DNA from: Alphaproteobacteria bacterium
GTDB lineage: Bacteria > Pseudomonadota > Alphaproteobacteria > RF32 > CAG-239
DNA: 6,295 nt
Reading direction: 5' to 3'
NCBI GenBank assembly: GCA_017557925.1
Contig: JAFYWO010000054.1
Location: 1-6,295 of the forward strand
The notes below the pieces were generated by a model. The model worked only from the letters and a program-made list of their open reading frames with translations, searched no databases and was not told where the DNA came from. A program made the position numbers and the translations under genes. Positions 1 through 6,295 of the stretch are shown here, one piece after another (the first letter of the stretch is position 1; every line of letters starts with the position of its first letter).

Positions 1-33
1 ATTTAAAAAATCAACTTGTGCATTTGTAGTCAT
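1..33 (-). CDS. 5' end of an unidentified gene, cut by the window edge
   Basis: An ATG at 33-31 on the minus strand opens a frame that stays open for all 11 codons left in the window and reads MTTNAQVDFLN. A purine-rich ribosome binding site, AAGGAA (46-41), lies 7 nt upstream of the ATG, the right position for initiation. The product cannot be identified from 11 residues; they show no signal peptide character. The gene lies downstream of gltX on the same strand but after the gltX terminator, so it is probably a separate transcription unit. The good start codon and binding site are the only evidence, so this is a moderate-confidence call. Confidence 0.55.
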   Translation of the reverse strand, partial: MTTNAQVDFLN

Positions 34-61
34 CTTTAATTTCCTTATTATAATTTCTAAC

Positions 62-67
62 ATTATG
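62..67 (-). promoter_or_regulatory. Possible -10 element for the left-edge gene
   Basis: CATAAT (67-62, minus strand) matches the sigma70 -10 consensus at five of six positions. It would place transcription start near 55, giving a leader of about 22 nt that includes the AAGGAA binding site. No good -35 hexamer lies 16-18 nt upstream (GGCAAA at a 17-nt spacing), so the call is weak. The rest of 34-162 shows only AT-rich sequence. Confidence 0.25.
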
Positions 68-162
68 CCAGCATTAGATATTCTTTTGCCTGCACATAGT
101 AAATATATATCACATTTAGTTAAAATAATCTAAAGCATTACAAAAAAAAAACATTTTACCCC

Positions 163-190
163 AAAAAAAAGACACCCGTTTAAGGGTGTC
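163..190 (-). terminator. Rho-independent terminator of gltX
   Basis: On the minus strand a perfect 7-bp stem GACACCC/GGGTGTC (190-184 and 177-171) closes a 6-nt loop and is followed at once by eight T residues (170-163). It begins 24 nt after the gltX stop codon. The other side of the hairpin also carries an A/T run, but on the plus strand the hairpin is followed by A residues, so it works only for leftward transcription. It isolates gltX from the gene at the left edge. Confidence 0.93.
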
Positions 191-213
191 AAAAAAAGAT
201 TTTGCTTTAACAT

Positions 214-1632
214 TTACAAGCTTTTACGAATTCGTCTTAAAGTTTCTTCTTTTCCTAAAATACTTGCAATTTCACTTGCACCTCCAGGAGTTGTTTCAAG
301 TCCGGTTAAAGCAATTCTTACCGGATACAAAACTTGCCCGTTTTTAAGTCCGTTATCAACTGCAATACCTTTAAGACACTCAAACAAACTTTCATTACTC
401 CAAACTTCTAATTTTTCCAATTCAGGTAAAGCCAATTCTAAAGATTTTTTAGCAATTTCAACATCTGTTTTCATTTTTTTATTTACAAAAAGCTCTTGAC
501 TGTATTCCGGAAGTTCTTCAATAAACTGAGCAATTTCAACAATATCATTCAATACTTCAACACGAGGTTGTAAAACTTTAGACAACTCAACTCTATTAAC
601 ATCACGAGTTAAAAATTTATCATATTGAATTTCTGCTAATTTATGAAATCTATCAAACTCCAAAGCTCTGATATAACAACCGTTCATCCATTTTAATTTT
701 TGAATATCAAAAATAGCCGGAGATTTATTTAAACGATTCGCATCAAAAACTTCTTCTAATTCTTTTAAAGAAAAGATTTCCTGTTCTGTTCCGGGATTCC
801 ATCCCAAAAGTGCAATATAGTTCAATACCGCCTCAGGCAAATAACCTTTTGCGACTAAATCTTGGAAAGATGCATCTCCGTTACGTTTAGACAACTTATG
901 TTGAGCATCTTTCATCACTTGTGCAACATGCACATAAACCGGTGGTTCCCAACCAAAAGTTTCATAAATAAGATTATACTTCGGAGTAGATGAAATATAC
1001 TCATTACCTCTGACAACGTGAGTAATTTTCATCAAATGATCATCAACTACATTTGCAAAATTATATGTAGGAAAACCGTCACTTTTTAATAAAACACCCT
1101 CGTCCAGCTCATCATAATCAATCTCAATATCGCCATACACAACATCATTAAATAAAGACTTACCCTCTTTATTGATTGTTTGACGAATAACAAAACTCTC
1201 ACCTTTTTCTATTCTTTTTTTAGCCTCATCTAAAGAAATGTTTTTGCAAGGGTCAACAAACTTAATATTATTACCTTCGTCTTTTTGTTCATCAGCATCA
1301 TCTTTTGAGCAAAAACAATAATGTGCCCCACCAAGCTCAACCAACTTATGAGCATACTCCTGATAAATACTCAAACGTTTTGATTGCACATAAGGTCCAA
1401 AATCACCTCCGATATCCGGCCCCTCATCCCAATTCATTCCAACTTCTTTAAGGGTATTATAAATAATTTCTGTTGCACCTTCAACATAACGTTTTTGGTC
1501 TGTATCTTCAATACGCAACACAAATTGTCCGCCATCTCTTTTAGCTATTAAATATTCATATAAAGCAGTCCTCAAATTACCGATATGCATATATCCTGTA
1601 GGACTTGGTGCAAAACGAGTTCTAGCAACCAT
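214..1632 (-). CDS. gltX: Glutamyl-tRNA synthetase (GluRS), class I
   Basis: This cytoplasmic enzyme charges tRNA(Glu) with glutamate using ATP; in lineages that make Gln-tRNA by GatCAB it may also mischarge tRNA(Gln). The 472-residue protein has the family's usual length. Visible motifs are the N-terminal RTRFAPSPTG, the class I signature HIGN (16-19), RIEDTD (40-45), the substrate-pocket region DGFPTYNFANVVDDH (185-199), and KLSKR (246-250) as the KMSKS-type loop. The C-terminal third, from about 300, is the helical anticodon-binding region and ends with the conserved PVRIALTG-type segment. Of the E. coli zinc ligands, three Cys are kept (C106, C108, C129) but the His position is Asn (N131), so zinc binding is doubtful. 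The start is the ATG at 1632 because AGGAG lies 10 nt upstream and the protein then begins MVARTRF, as in other GluRS. The motifs (HIGN, KLSKRNGD, GPYVQS) recall Firmicutes-type enzymes. The gene has its own promoter and terminator. Confidence 0.97.
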   Translation of the reverse strand: MVARTRFAPSPTGYMHIGNLRTALYEYLIAKRDGGQFVLRIEDTDQKRYVEGATEIIYNTLKEVGMNWDEGPDIGGDFGPYVQSKRLSIYQEYAHKLVELGGAHYCFCSKDDADEQKDEGNNIKFVDPCKNISLDEAKKRIEKGESFVIRQTINKEGKSLFNDVVYGDIEIDYDELDEGVLLKSDGFPTYNFANVVDDHLMKITHVVRGNEYISSTPKYNLIYETFGWEPPVYVHVAQVMKDAQHKLSKRNGDASFQDLVAKGYLPEAVLNYIALLGWNPGTEQEIFSLKELEEVFDANRLNKSPAIFDIQKLKWMNGCYIRALEFDRFHKLAEIQYDKFLTRDVNRVELSKVLQPRVEVLNDIVEIAQFIEELPEYSQELFVNKKMKTDVEIAKKSLELALPELEKLEVWSNESLFECLKGIAVDNGLKNGQVLYPVRIALTGLETTPGGASEIASILGKEETLRRIRKSL

Positions 1633-1639
1633 CTTAAAA

Positions 1640-1647
1640 ACACTCCT
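1640..1647 (-). promoter_or_regulatory. gltX ribosome binding site (decides the start)
   Basis: AGGAGTGT (1647-1640) is followed by TTTTAAG and the ATG at 1632-1630, a normal spacing. The frame is also open upstream to a GTG at 1662, but using that codon would put this Shine-Dalgarno sequence inside the coding region and add ten residues not usual in GluRS. The eight bases are identical to the first arm of the terminator at 1715-1735, so they are complementary to that terminator's second arm. Confidence 0.85.
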
Positions 1648-1683
1648 AAAAAAACTTAACACTTAAGTCTTCTACTCTAAAAC

Positions 1684-1711
1684 ATTATAAAAGTAAAGCA
1701 CAATCTAACAA
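1684..1711 (-). promoter_or_regulatory. gltX promoter (sigma70-like)
   Basis: On the minus strand TTGTTA (1711-1706, four of six matches to TTGACA) is separated by 16 nt from a perfect TATAAT (1689-1684). Transcription would start near 1677, leaving a leader of about 45 nt. The -35 hexamer overlaps the T-tract of the upstream gene's terminator, so one unit ends where the next begins. The leader holds a weak AT-rich hairpin, ACTTAA-GTG-TTAAGT (1668-1654), running into seven T residues just before the ribosome binding site. Confidence 0.65.
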
Positions 1712-1735
1712 AAAAGGAGTGTAAAAAACACTCCT
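1710..1735 (-). terminator. Rho-independent terminator of the DUF805 gene
   Basis: On the minus strand a perfect 8-bp stem AGGAGTGT/ACACTCCT (1735-1728 and 1722-1715) closes a 5-nt all-T loop and is followed by a T run (1714-1710). It begins 24 nt after the stop codon at 1762-1760. The first arm looks like a Shine-Dalgarno sequence but no suitable start codon follows it. Confidence 0.9.
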
Positions 1736-1759
1736 AAACATTTAAATTTCAGCAGATTA

Positions 1760-2611
1760 TCAAAAATACCAATTCCCCAAATAAAGCAAACCTATTGTAA
1801 AAATAAACAAAAAGTAGAATACGGCAAATTTTAATGAAAGTTCGTCATATTTTTCACCAAAAATACAGGGTTTGCCAAACTCATTTTCACCATCTTCCCC
1901 TTTTAAGAAGAAACAACTGATTAAAAACTTTAAACCATAAAACATTACCGAATAAAAAATAGTAATAAAGCAAACACTTAATGCAAGAATAGTATATTCC
2001 AAATCAGTTCCTTCCAGTTCGTCAATACTAATCAAAAGCATACTCATAACCACACCCCCCATAAACACCTGCTCCAAATATCCGTGCCAAGATGCTCTGC
2101 CAATATCATGCATACGTCTTACAAGCATGCTTCCAAGTGGTATCAAAGGTAACAACAAACTCATCCAAAAACACAAACTTGCCCAAGCAATATTTTGTTC
2201 TATTTGTTCTAAACTATACCCTCTCATGTTAGCATTCATCAAATAACTAGGAGAAAGAATATAGCTTGAATGCAACTGTACAATGGCACTCAAAACACTA
2301 TTTACCAATAAGAAACACCAAAACTCCAATTTTGAACTGCGACCTTTAAGGTTAAAAACATTTTTCCATCCGTTAAAGAAAATCTTAAAAATCATATCTG
2401 GAGTAAAAACTACATTTCCGGCAATTTTATTATCTGTATTGACAGTTTTATTTTCTTCAACGTCTTTTATAACTTTTTCTGTTATGCTTTCAATAGTTAC
2501 ATCCTTTTTAACATCCTTCTTAATTTTATGAGTTTTTTTTTCGCTGTTTTTATTTTTGCTAACCACAGCTTTAGCCTTAACTGTTGTTTTTGCGCTTGAT
2601 TTACCGGTCAT
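1760..2611 (-). CDS. DUF805-family integral membrane protein with Lys-rich N-terminal extension
   Basis: The 283-residue product is assigned to the DUF805 family of inner-membrane proteins, whose function is unknown. Family hallmarks are present: LKGRSSKLEFW (88-98) before the first membrane helix, VRRMHDIGRASWHGYL (164-179), and LKGEDGENEFG (236-246) as the FxKG...N.YG-type motif. Hydrophobic segments lie at about 97-115, 141-164, 182-197, 206-230 and 260-282. Typical DUF805 proteins are much shorter and start close to the GRSS motif. Here about 65 extra residues precede it, mostly Lys, Val, Glu, Asp and Thr, without Cys, Trp or aromatics until the end; they should be disordered or helical and cytoplasmic. 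The ATG at 2611 is preceded by AAGAGGA (2625-2619), 7 nt away, which supports including the extension. The gene is 145 nt downstream of uvrA, with its own probable -10 element and a strong terminator. I infer no specific role. Confidence 0.9.
   Translation of the reverse strand: MTGKSSAKTTVKAKAVVSKNKNSEKKTHKIKKDVKKDVTIESITEKVIKDVEENKTVNTDNKIAGNVVFTPDMIFKIFFNGWKNVFNLKGRSSKLEFWCFLLVNSVLSAIVQLHSSYILSPSYLMNANMRGYSLEQIEQNIAWASLCFWMSLLLPLIPLGSMLVRRMHDIGRASWHGYLEQVFMGGVVMSMLLISIDELEGTDLEYTILALSVCFITIFYSVMFYGLKFLISCFFLKGEDGENEFGKPCIFGEKYDELSLKFAVFYFLFIFTIGLLYLGNWYF
2499..2522 (-). repeat. 12-nt tandem duplication coding for KKDV-KKDV
   Basis: Two adjacent 12-nt units, identical at 11 of 12 positions, on the minus strand TAAGAAGGATGT then TAAAAAGGATGT. 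They encode the repeated tetrapeptide at residues 31-38 of the DUF805 protein. They suggest that the Lys-rich extension grew at least partly by slippage or short duplication. Confidence 0.6.
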
Positions 2612-2644
2612 AATTTTGTCCTCTTAAATACTATATATTTAATT

Positions 2645-2650
2645 ATTATA
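2645..2650 (-). promoter_or_regulatory. Probable -10 element of the DUF805 gene
   Basis: A perfect TATAAT (2650-2645) on the minus strand would start transcription near 2638, about 27 nt before the ATG and just upstream of the AAGAGGA binding site. The matching -35 position is AT-rich (AATTTA at 17 nt) and does not resemble TTGACA. No hairpin with a T run was found between this site and the uvrA stop, so read-through from uvrA is also possible. Confidence 0.4.
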
Positions 2651-2756
2651 CTCAATATTTCTTAAAATAAATTTAATCAATCGCTATCTTCAAATGATAT
2701 AATTCACCTAAAGACATCTATGTTTTATACAACACCACTCTATATTTTAATTTCCG

Positions 2757-5576
2757 TTACTTGAGTTTTTCTGCTAAATATTTATAAGTATATCCCTTCT
2801 TCTTTTTAACTACTTCTTCAGGCGTTCCTTGAACAACAATTTTGCCACCTCCATCACCACCTTCCGGTCCCATATCAACAATATAATCGGCAACTTTTAT
2901 CACATCTAAATTATGCTCAATAACAATAACGGTATTACCTTGTTCAACCAAAGCCTGCAACACATTAAGCAATCTGTTAATATCTTCAAAATGAAGTCCG
3001 GTTGTAGGTTCATCTAAGATATAAACAGTTTTTCCCGTCGCTCTTTTTGACAATTCTTTAGAAAGTTTAACCCTTTGCGCCTCTCCACCGGACAAAGTTG
3101 TAGCCTGTTGTCCTAAATGAATATACCCCAATCCGACCTTTTGTAACAATTCAAGCCTGGTTCTAATACTTGGAACATTACAAAAAAACTCTACAGCCTC
3201 ATCAACAGTCATATCCAAAACATCTGCAATAGATTTACCTTTATATGTAACTTCCAGCGTTTCACGATTAAACCTCTTGCCATGACACTCATCGCATTCA
3301 ACATAAACATCAGGCAAAAAGTTCATTTCAATTTTAGTAACACCATCACCTTTACAAGCCTCACATCTTCCTCCCGCAACATTAAAAGAGAAACGACCGG
3401 CCTGATATCCTCTGGCTTTTGCTAACGGCAATTCAGCAAACCAATCCCTAATGTAAGTAAAAACTCCGGTATATGTGGCAGGATTAGAACGAGGAGTTCG
3501 CCCTATTGGTGATTGGTCAATATCAATAACTTTGTCAATATATTCAACTCCGAGCAGTTCATCATAAGCACCTGTATTCTCTCTTGTTTTATTTAATTCC
3601 TTATTAAGTGCTTTGAATAATGTTTCTAAAATAAGAGAAGATTTACCTCCGCCTGAAACACCCGTAACTAAAGTAAGAGTTCCTAAAGGCACTTTAAGAT
3701 TAACATTTTTAAGATTATTAGCCCTAGCACCGTTTAATTCCAAAAATTTTCCATTACCCTTTCTTCTTTTAAGCGGAACGGAAATTTCTTTTTTACCGTT
3801 AAGATATTGTGCAGTTAAAGAATTATTATTTTTCAAAACATCTTCAACACTACCTTCTGCAACAATTTCTCCACCTTTTTCACCAGCCCCTGGCCCCATA
3901 TCAACCAAATAATCTGCGCTTCTGATAGCATCTTCATCATGTTCAACCACAATAACGGTATTACCAATATCTCTAAGTCTGTTAAGTGTTTGCAACAATC
4001 TGTCATTATCTCGTTGATGTAAACCTATAGAAGGTTCATCTAATACATAAAAAACTCCGGTAAGCCCCGACCCAATTTGCGAAGCTAAGCGAATACGTTG
4101 TGATTCGCCACCTGATAAACCTCCTGATTGTCGTGAAAGTGTCAGATAATCCAATCCGACATTATTTAAAAACTGCAATCTCTCTATTATTTCTTTCAAA
4201 ATTTTGTGTGCAATCTGCTTTTTTTGAGGAGTTAATTGTTCTTCAACCTTTTCAAACCACTTTAGCACATCACGAATAGACATATCGGATACTTCCATAA
4301 TATCCAAACCGCAAACCTTAACTGCCAAAGCCTCTTCTTTTAAGCGTTTACCTTTGCAATATCCGCAAGGAGCTGCCGACTGATAATGAGATAACTCCTC
4401 TCTGCTACTTGCAGATTCTGTTTCCAAAAATCTCCTCTCCATATTAGGTATAACACCCTCAAACGGCTTATCCGAAACAAAAGAAGAATAATACAGTGGC
4501 ACACAGACGTTGCCCGACCCATAAAGAATAACATCACGAGCTTTTTTAGGCAAATCTTTCCACGGAGTATTTTGTGAAATTTCCAAAAAATCACACAAGG
4601 AAATCAATGTTTGTTTATAAAATGCGGACTTAAACCCATACCACGGTGCAATAGCACCTTGTGCAATACTTTTTTCAACATTTGGGATAACCAAATTTTC
4701 ATCCATATAAAGTCTTGCCCCGATACCGTCACAATAAGGACAAGCACCTTGAGGATTATTAAAAGAAAACAATCTCGGTTCAATTTCCTCAATCGTAAAC
4801 CCCGACACGGGACAAGCATATTTGGAAGAACAAGTAAATCTGTTGTTTTCCGTTAAATTATCTACATATAAAATACCATCACTAATCTTTAATGCGGTTT
4901 CAACAGACTGCGCCACTCTTTCGCTCATATCTTCATTTTTGATAATCAACCTATCAACAACAACTTCAATATTATGTTTAATATTTTTCTCCAAATTAGG
5001 CACTTCTTCAAGGTCATAAATCTCTCCATCAATTTTAACCCTCTGAAAACCTTGCTTTAAAAGTCCTTCCAATTCTTTTTTAAACTCTCCTTTTCGGCCT
5101 CTGACCATTGGCGCAACAAGCATAATTTTTGTGCCTACGTTTAAGGCTAAAATCTTATCAACTATTTGACTAACCGTTTGTGCCTCAATAGGTAATCCCG
5201 TAGCAGGAGAATAAGGAGTTCCTGCCCTTGCCCACAACAGTCTCATATAATCATAAATTTCAGTAATTGTTCCAACTGTTGAACGTGGATTATGAGAGGT
5301 AGTTTTCTGCTCAATAGATATAGCCGGTGCTAAACCTTCAATAGAATCAACATCAGGCTTTTTCATTAAATCCAAAAATTGTCTTGCATAAGCAGATAAA
5401 CTCTCAACATACCTTCGTTGACCTTCTGCATAAATAGTATCAAATGCAAGCGATGATTTTCCGGAACCGGAAAGCCCGGTAATAACCGTAAGCTTATTTT
5501 TGGGGATAGAAATATTAACCCCTTTTAAGTTATGTTCTCTAGCACCTTTAATTTCAATATACTTACTTTCAGCCAT
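2757..5576 (-). CDS. uvrA: UvrABC system protein A (excinuclease ABC subunit A)
   Basis: UvrA is the dimeric damage-sensing ATPase of nucleotide excision repair; it scans DNA with UvrB, loads it at lesions and is then released before UvrC cuts. The 939-residue protein is full length. The first ABC module has a P-loop GLSGSGKS (34-41), a signature LSGGESQ (487-493) and Walker B VLDEP (511-515). The second has GVSGGGKS (639-646), LSGGEAQ (828-834) and ILDEP (853-857). The C-terminal zinc module is complete (C738, C741, C761, C764). The N-terminal one has C255, C279 and C282 but Ser258 in place of the second Cys; another CxxC pair lies at C404/C407. The CPVS form, the segment [10 protein letters not shown] (122-131) and the GGG P-loop match what I recall of alphaproteobacterial UvrA. 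The ATG at 5576 follows a strong GGAGGTG (5590-5584). No clear LexA box is seen upstream, so SOS control is not supported. Confidence 0.98.
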   Translation of the reverse strand: MAESKYIEIKGAREHNLKGVNISIPKNKLTVITGLSGSGKSSLAFDTIYAEGQRRYVESLSAYARQFLDLMKKPDVDSIEGLAPAISIEQKTTSHNPRSTVGTITEIYDYMRLLWARAGTPYSPATGLPIEAQTVSQIVDKILALNVGTKIMLVAPMVRGRKGEFKKELEGLLKQGFQRVKIDGEIYDLEEVPNLEKNIKHNIEVVVDRLIIKNEDMSERVAQSVETALKISDGILYVDNLTENNRFTCSSKYACPVSGFTIEEIEPRLFSFNNPQGACPYCDGIGARLYMDENLVIPNVEKSIAQGAIAPWYGFKSAFYKQTLISLCDFLEISQNTPWKDLPKKARDVILYGSGNVCVPLYYSSFVSDKPFEGVIPNMERRFLETESASSREELSHYQSAAPCGYCKGKRLKEEALAVKVCGLDIMEVSDMSIRDVLKWFEKVEEQLTPQKKQIAHKILKEIIERLQFLNNVGLDYLTLSRQSGGLSGGESQRIRLASQIGSGLTGVFYVLDEPSIGLHQRDNDRLLQTLNRLRDIGNTVIVVEHDEDAIRSADYLVDMGPGAGEKGGEIVAEGSVEDVLKNNNSLTAQYLNGKKEISVPLKRRKGNGKFLELNGARANNLKNVNLKVPLGTLTLVTGVSGGGKSSLILETLFKALNKELNKTRENTGAYDELLGVEYIDKVIDIDQSPIGRTPRSNPATYTGVFTYIRDWFAELPLAKARGYQAGRFSFNVAGGRCEACKGDGVTKIEMNFLPDVYVECDECHGKRFNRETLEVTYKGKSIADVLDMTVDEAVEFFCNVPSIRTRLELLQKVGLGYIHLGQQATTLSGGEAQRVKLSKELSKRATGKTVYILDEPTTGLHFEDINRLLNVLQALVEQGNTVIVIEHNLDVIKVADYIVDMGPEGGDGGGKIVVQGTPEEVVKKKKGYTYKYLAEKLK

Positions 5577-5600
5577 ATCAAAGCACCTCCGAGAAAACTA

Positions 5601-5627
5601 AATATACCAATTTTGTTCTTTTAGCAA
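5601..5627 (-). promoter_or_regulatory. Possible uvrA promoter
   Basis: TATATT (5606-5601) on the minus strand is a good -10 candidate that would start transcription near 5594, just before the GGAGGTG binding site. The nearest -35-like hexamer is TTGCTA (5627-5622), four of six matches but only 15 nt away. Upstream, an A/T palindrome, AAAAAATATTTTTT (5648-5661), could act as an UP-type or bent DNA element. This is weak support, based on position and composition only. Confidence 0.35.
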
Positions 5628-5640
5628 GACATTTTAGCAA
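5619..5640 (-). repeat. Two direct 9-nt repeats upstream of uvrA
   Basis: TTGCTAAAA occurs twice on the minus strand, at 5640-5632 and 5627-5619, with a 13-nt period and a 4-nt gap. The inner copy covers the putative -35 region. The arrangement could be a direct-repeat operator, but it does not match the alphaproteobacterial LexA pattern GTTC-N7-GTTC, and in such AT-rich DNA chance is possible. Confidence 0.45.
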
Positions 5641-5790
5641 TTTTCAAAAAAAATATTTTTTAAATCAATAAAAACAAACGCTAAACACTAAAAAATAAAC
5701 TAAAACATCAACAAACAACAAAAACAACAAAATAAAGCTTCAAAAACAAAATTTCTCAACCAAAACAAACTGTTATAAAGCAAAATAAAT
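5641..5790. other. Strand-skewed, G-poor intergenic segment
   Basis: These 150 bases hold only 4 G but about 25 C on the plus strand; the rest is A and T, with A dominant and a loose CAA/ACAA run at 5701-5731. The leftward transcript would thus be rich in U and G and almost free of C, so it would be largely unstructured. It lies between the pilin-like gene and uvrA. No open frame with a start signal, no terminator hairpin and no inverted repeat beyond the A/T palindrome at 5648-5661 was found. Confidence 0.6.
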
Positions 5791-5793
5791 CTA

Positions 5794-6295
5794 TTATCTA
5801 AACTTCCAAACTACACTGCAAACATCTTCTTTACAACTACAAGCATTATTTATTTTATCATCGCTAACATACATTACATTTTGCGCCTTAAATATATTAG
5901 CCTTCTTGATATCCTCTTGCTTAGTATCTCCATAAACCTCATCTAAAACACCTGCAGGTGTAGGAGTGCTAAATCCACCGACAGCAATAAGTCCGATATC
6001 TATCAAACCGCCTGTTTTCATAAGATGAACGCACCCAAATTTACTTAAACCTTGGAAAGAAACCTCAAAAGCAGACCTTGGTTGTACATCAGATAATGAT
6101 GAATAATACAAATCAACCCCACCCATATAAGAATTTACTGGCTCACTAAAACCTTCTTTATTCATTCGTTTCGGAAAAATTTTTAATTTGGTAGCAATTT
6201 TATAATCAAACTCGCCATAATCTCTTTCTTTTTCATGAACTTCTTTAATAATTTGCACAATTTCAATAATTTCTTCTATACAAAAATTGGTCTTC
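5794..6295 (-). CDS. Probable type IV pilin-like (PilS/bundlin-like) protein, 5' end missing
   Basis: The frame is open from the right window edge to a tandem TAA TAG stop (5796-5791), giving 166 complete residues without a start. The GTG at 6258 lies inside the frame with no binding site before it, so the gene begins outside the window. Numbering visible residues, an amphipathic helix-like stretch (about 1-30) leads into a globular domain with a conserved-looking N-x-x-MGG-V (54-60), then FEVSFQGL...FGCVHL (76-91), and a C-terminal tail with C152, C154 and C159 ending in VVWKFR. This layout (N-x-GG strand, a 'FxIxxxGLxxxxC' segment, a late Cys, a final W-x-F strand) resembles PilS-type type IVb pilins, in which two Cys form the D-region disulfide. 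The prepilin signal, which would settle this, is not visible. No pilus assembly genes are in the window. It could instead be another secreted or periplasmic protein. Confidence 0.5.
   Translation of the reverse strand, partial: KTNFCIEEIIEIVQIIKEVHEKERDYGEFDYKIATKLKIFPKRMNKEGFSEPVNSYMGGVDLYYSSLSDVQPRSAFEVSFQGLSKFGCVHLMKTGGLIDIGLIAVGGFSTPTPAGVLDEVYGDTKQEDIKKANIFKAQNVMYVSDDKINNACSCKEDVCSVVWKFR

Noticed and set aside
47..52. TATAAT directly upstream of the left-edge gene
   Set aside because: It abuts the AAGGAA ribosome binding site, so a transcript started from it would lack that site.
1633..1662. Upstream GTG (1662) as the gltX start, adding ten residues
   Set aside because: It would place the AGGAG ribosome binding site inside the gene, and GluRS proteins normally begin at the MVARTRF-like segment; the ATG at 1632 has the correct spacing.
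2283..2531. Plus-strand open frame inside the DUF805 gene
   Set aside because: It is antisense to a well-supported gene, made largely of the complement of the Lys-rich codons, with no recognisable domain.
2698..2703. TATAAT on the plus strand between uvrA and the DUF805 gene
   Set aside because: No plus-strand gene follows it; such hexamers are expected by chance in AT-rich DNA.
3613..5019. Several open frames on both strands within uvrA
   Set aside because: All overlap the full-length uvrA frame, have no recognisable domains or start signals, and are composition-driven shadows.
5577..5640. LexA/SOS box upstream of uvrA
   Set aside because: A GTTC (5615-5618) is present but no second GTTC follows at the required 7-nt gap, and no CTGT-N8-ACAG or GAAC-N4-GTTC pattern was found.
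5794..6258. GTG at 6258 as the start of the pilin-like gene
   Set aside because: The frame continues open to the window edge with no stop, no ribosome binding site precedes the GTG, and the upstream residues continue the helix; the gene is truncated by the window.

Overview
The window is an AT-rich bacterial chromosome segment in which every supportable gene lies on the minus strand. In transcription order (right to left) it holds: the 3' part of a small pilin-like secreted protein gene (5794-6295, cut by the window edge); uvrA (2757-5576); a DUF805-family membrane protein gene with an unusual Lys-rich N-terminal extension (1760-2611); gltX (214-1632); and the first 11 codons of an unidentified gene (1-33, running off the left edge).

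The organism is most likely a low-GC alphaproteobacterium, of the kind known from animal-gut metagenomes. This rests on UvrA, which carries features I recall as typical of alphaproteobacterial UvrA: a [10 protein letters not shown] segment (122-131), a first zinc module written CPVS instead of CPxC, and a second P-loop written GVSGGGKS. GltX looks different. Its motifs resemble Clostridia/Firmicutes-type GluRS more than the usual alphaproteobacterial enzymes, so it may have been acquired by transfer. Both assignments come from remembered family patterns, not from a search.

The genes are functionally unrelated housekeeping or envelope genes: nucleotide excision repair, tRNA charging, a membrane protein of unknown role and a probable type IV pilin subunit. 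They look like separate transcription units. Rho-independent terminators follow gltX (163-190) and the DUF805 gene (1710-1735). gltX has a good sigma70-like promoter (TTGTTA-N16-TATAAT) starting in the T-tract of the preceding terminator. No convincing terminator follows uvrA or the pilin-like gene, so some read-through is possible.

No stretch longer than 300 bases lacks a gene. The largest gaps are 5577-5793 (217 bases; its part 5641-5790 is almost free of G on the plus strand) and 34-213 (180 bases; start signals of the left-edge gene plus the gltX terminator). There are no RNA genes, CRISPR arrays, insertion sequences or phage genes, and I do not see a new multi-gene system. The points most worth checking are the origin of gltX, the 15-nt sequence shared by the DUF805 terminator and the gltX ribosome binding site, the extra cysteines of the pilin-like protein, and the Lys-rich DUF805 extension.
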